In this document: piece after piece, positions 61,717 through 64,000 of the stretch
How positions within the stretch are numbered: the stretch's first letter is position 1
How the letters are laid out: the number at the start of each line of letters is the position of its first letter
Notes under the pieces: model-generated
Databases searched by the model: none
Seen by the model: only the letters and a program-made list of their open reading frames with translations
Told to the model about the DNA's origin: nothing
Origin: Pseudoflavitalea sp. G-6-1-2
GTDB taxonomy: Bacteria > Bacteroidota > Bacteroidia > Chitinophagales > Chitinophagaceae
Direction: 5' to 3'
Assembly (NCBI RefSeq): GCF_012927185.1
Contig: NZ_JABBGB010000002.1
Location: 1,426,001-1,490,000, forward strand
DNA: 64,000 nt
Translations under genes and position numbers: made by a program

Positions 61717-64000
61717 TCAAAATCCGATCCTTACACCTGCGGTGAATTGTTTAACTGTAGGGAATGTGCCGCTGTCTGTACTGCCATTGATGAGACTGTA
61801 CGGATCACCACTCACTTCAGGGTCAGGGCCCGGATAGGAAGTCAGCGCAAACAGGTTGGAGGCAGACATATACACAGACAGGTCCTTCATTTTCAGTTTC
61901 TGCAACAACTGCTGACCGAATCTGTAATTCAGCACAATCGATTTGAGTTTGATGTAAGATGCATCGTAAACATCGTTGCTTGAAGTGTAGGCGTAGGACT
62001 GGCTTCCGAGTACATACCTGGGCCGGTCAGTATTCTGATTTGTGGGCGTCCATCTGTCCATTGCCTTGATGCCGTGATTGGTATAACCTTCCACATATTT
62101 GTTCTGCGCATCTGCCAGATACAGCACATCGTTGCCATATGAGTAGGTGAACAGCACCATCAGGTTGAAGTTCCTGTAATCGAAAGTGTTTGTAATGCCG
62201 CCGAAGAATTTCGGTTGTGCATGGCCGATTATATCTCGTTTGTAACTGCCTTCGCCATCCATTTCATATTCGGCATCGCCGATTCCCAGATATGGTGTGA
62301 AATAAATGTAGTAAGGGTTCACCACCTTATATGCATCCAGCTGTTTCTGATCTCTGATGAGGCCTTTGAACCGGGCTCCGTAGAAAAGGCCGATAGGTTC
62401 ACCCTTTCGTACGATGCTGTTGCCCAGATTGTATTCTGCATCGGCAGGGTTTCCTGCAGGGTCAGTAAAATCGGCAGCGATGTCAAGCACTTTGGAACGG
62501 TTGCCTGAAATATTCACGGCAGCATTCCAGCGGAAATCTTTTCCACGGATAATGTCTGCACGCAGATCTATTTCAAGCCCCTTGTTGTTGATGGTAGCCA
62601 GGTTGGCTATCACACTTCCGTAAGAGGAAGATGGTGGTACCACGGTGGCCATCAGCAATCCATCGGTCTTCTTTTCGTAGTAGCCGATAGCGCCTCTGAG
62701 GCGGCCGCGGAAAAGAGTGAAGTCAAGCCCCAGGTCTTTCTGCAGGGTTGATTCCCATTTGATATTATCGTTACCTAGCTGTGTAGGGATCATGGCATTC
62801 TGCCTGTTGTAAGAACCCGGAGTATAGAGGGTATAGAACAAGTTGTCGCCGATATTCTGCGTCCCCGTCAAACCTGCACTGGCTCTCAGTTTCAGCTCAT
62901 CCAGCCATTTTACTTTTTTCAGGAATTTCTCTTCAGACAATCTCCATGCCACACCACCGGAAGGGAAATATCCCACACGGTTGGTCTTCGGAAATTTGGA
63001 GCTGGCATCAGAGCGCCCGGTGAAAGTGAAGAGATATTTATCCATCAACGAGTAGTTGGCGCGCATGTAGAAGCTCAGCAGGGAGCTTTGTCCGGATGTA
63101 CCTGTTGGCGCCAGCGGAATGGCAGCTGATGAAAGATTGTTGAGAAATTTATCGTCAGGGAAACCTTGCGCACTGGCTGTGAAAGAATTGAAGCGATCTT
63201 TCTGCCAGGTGGTTCCTCCCACTACATTCAGGCGATGATCTTCATTGAATTCTTTATCCCATGTAAGCGTGTTCTCATAGAAGAGGTTGGTTTGTTCGGT
63301 CTGCGACTGAGAACCGGTACCTCCATTAGAGGCAGATATACCGCTGGGAGAAGAGATCATGGCAGAACTGGGAATATAGTTCAGCTGATGGTAATTGGTA
63401 TAGTTCACAGAGACCACACTGCGGAACTTGAGTGATTTGAGTATCTCCAGTTCGGCTGCGAGTGATCCGAGCAATGCAGAGGTCTTGCCTTCATTCTTTC
63501 CCTGCAGCAATGCCATTGGATTCTGGAATCCAACGTAATCATAAGTTCCTATGGTGTTTCCGGTGAACTGATTCACACTTCCATCTGCATTGTAGGGTCT
63601 CTGTGTGGGAGGTGCAAAAAGCGCCTGAGTGTAGATACCGTTGGTGATATTGTTCTTGGTGAATCCGTAATCGAGGTTGGCGATCACGCGGAGGCGGGAA
63701 GTGATCTCATTGTCGAGATTGATCTTTCCGGAGATGCGCTGAAAGTCTGTTCCCATCACTGCACCCTGTTGTTTCTGATAGGCCAGTGATGTGTAGTAGC
63801 GCGATCCGGTTCCACCGCCACGAACGGAGATGTCTGCATTCTGTGTGATGCCGGTACGGAGCACAAGTCCCAGCCAGTCTGTATCCGCATCGCCGAGAAA
63901 ACCTGGATTGTTCAGAATGTTATTGGCTTTTGCGGATGGCGCCAATCCCCGTTTCACTCTCTCTTCATTGAGGTTGGTGGCCGCTTCTTTCAGAACGGTG
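61717..64000 (-). CDS. SusC/RagA family TonB-dependent transporter, C-terminal 760 residues (truncated by window edge)
   Basis: The frame is open to the edge, so signal peptide, any STN domain and the plug are outside the window. What is visible is the barrel: WLGLVLRTGITQNADISVRG after the plug, then repeated SusC barrel segments (GRSDASSKFPKTNRVGYFPS, LRASAGLTGTQNIGDN) and a C-terminal strand AGVRIGF. It starts an operon with SusD and two TlpA-like proteins. The ligand is unknown. Confidence 0.9.
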   Translation of the reverse strand, partial: TVLKEAATNLNEERVKRGLAPSAKANNILNNPGFLGDADTDWLGLVLRTGITQNADISVRGGGTGSRYYTSLAYQKQQGAVMGTDFQRISGKINLDNEITSRLRVIANLDYGFTKNNITNGIYTQALFAPPTQRPYNADGSVNQFTGNTIGTYDYVGFQNPMALLQGKNEGKTSALLGSLAAELEILKSLKFRSVVSVNYTNYHQLNYIPSSAMISSPSGISASNGGTGSQSQTEQTNLFYENTLTWDKEFNEDHRLNVVGGTTWQKDRFNSFTASAQGFPDDKFLNNLSSAAIPLAPTGTSGQSSLLSFYMRANYSLMDKYLFTFTGRSDASSKFPKTNRVGYFPSGGVAWRLSEEKFLKKVKWLDELKLRASAGLTGTQNIGDNLFYTLYTPGSYNRQNAMIPTQLGNDNIKWESTLQKDLGLDFTLFRGRLRGAIGYYEKKTDGLLMATVVPPSSSYGSVIANLATINNKGLEIDLRADIIRGKDFRWNAAVNISGNRSKVLDIAADFTDPAGNPADAEYNLGNSIVRKGEPIGLFYGARFKGLIRDQKQLDAYKVVNPYYIYFTPYLGIGDAEYEMDGEGSYKRDIIGHAQPKFFGGITNTFDYRNFNLMVLFTYSYGNDVLYLADAQNKYVEGYTNHGIKAMDRWTPTNQNTDRPRYVLGSQSYAYTSSNDVYDASYIKLKSIVLNYRFGQQLLQKLKMKDLSVYMSASNLFALTSYPGPDPEVSGDPYSLINGSTDSGTFPTVKQFTAGVRIGF

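Noticed and set aside
1-64000. CRISPR arrays, insertion sequences, integrases, prophage genes, rRNA genes
   Set aside because: None recognised on reading both strands; no regularly spaced repeats or transposase-like proteins were seen.

Overview
The window looks like a chromosomal segment of a Bacteroidota bacterium, most likely family Chitinophagaceae (Chitinophaga-like). This is an inference from gene families: three SusC/SusD pairs, FecR/ECF-sigma regulators with DUF4974-type anti-sigma proteins, a T9SS C-terminal sorting domain, DUF4369-TlpA proteins, DUF4843 and PKD-like surface lipoproteins, a GldA/GldF/GldG-type ABC system, and promoters resembling the Bacteroidota TTG-N19-TAnnTTTG consensus. 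No 16S gene is present, so genus is not fixed. No IS element, integrase, phage gene or CRISPR array was seen.

Layout. 1-1086: an RNA-repair pair on the minus strand (HD end-healing enzyme running off the edge, plus RNA ligase). 1295-3116: a WG-repeat-like exported protein and a 2OG-Fe(II) oxygenase. 3199-36886: the centre of the window, 33.7 kb of minus-strand genes forming two head-to-tail copies of one cassette. 36983-42021: mostly single genes (Dyp peroxidase, DUF1801, DHFR-like, VOC, RidA-like, an AT-rich terpene synthase and an unknown gene). 42330-52387: housekeeping (tRNA-Arg, rlmH, rhomboid, tilS, S41 protease, etfBA, bifunctional nuclease, ispE, rocD). 52743-57839: surface lectin-like T9SS protein, DHFR-like protein and a TonB-type outer-membrane protein. 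57939-64000: a SusC/SusD/TlpA/TlpA operon whose susC runs off the right edge.

The cassette. Both copies have the same order: ECF sigma, FecR anti-sigma, STN-containing SusC, SusD, DUF4843 lipoprotein, PKD-like lipoprotein, GldA-like ATPase, a fused GldF-GldG permease, and two MutS-family ATPases. In copy B (21437-36886) the two MutS-like proteins are separate adjacent genes. In copy A (3199-21252) they are one 897-residue fusion in the same order, followed by an M16 zinc peptidase lipoprotein. The sigma/FecR/STN-SusC part is a classical ligand-sensing loop. SusCD and the two lipoproteins would capture and import a ligand at the surface, the ABC system would work at the inner membrane, and the MutS-like pair is predicted to be cytoplasmic. 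The MutS-like proteins keep the core and ATPase domains but have no room for the mismatch-binding and connector domains, so they are unlikely to repair mismatches. I know of no described function for this combination; it is the best candidate here for an undescribed system, and its biochemical role is open.

Limits: all calls come from reading the sequence and recalled family motifs. No database search, alignment, structure prediction or RNA folding was run. Promoter and terminator calls are pattern matches.
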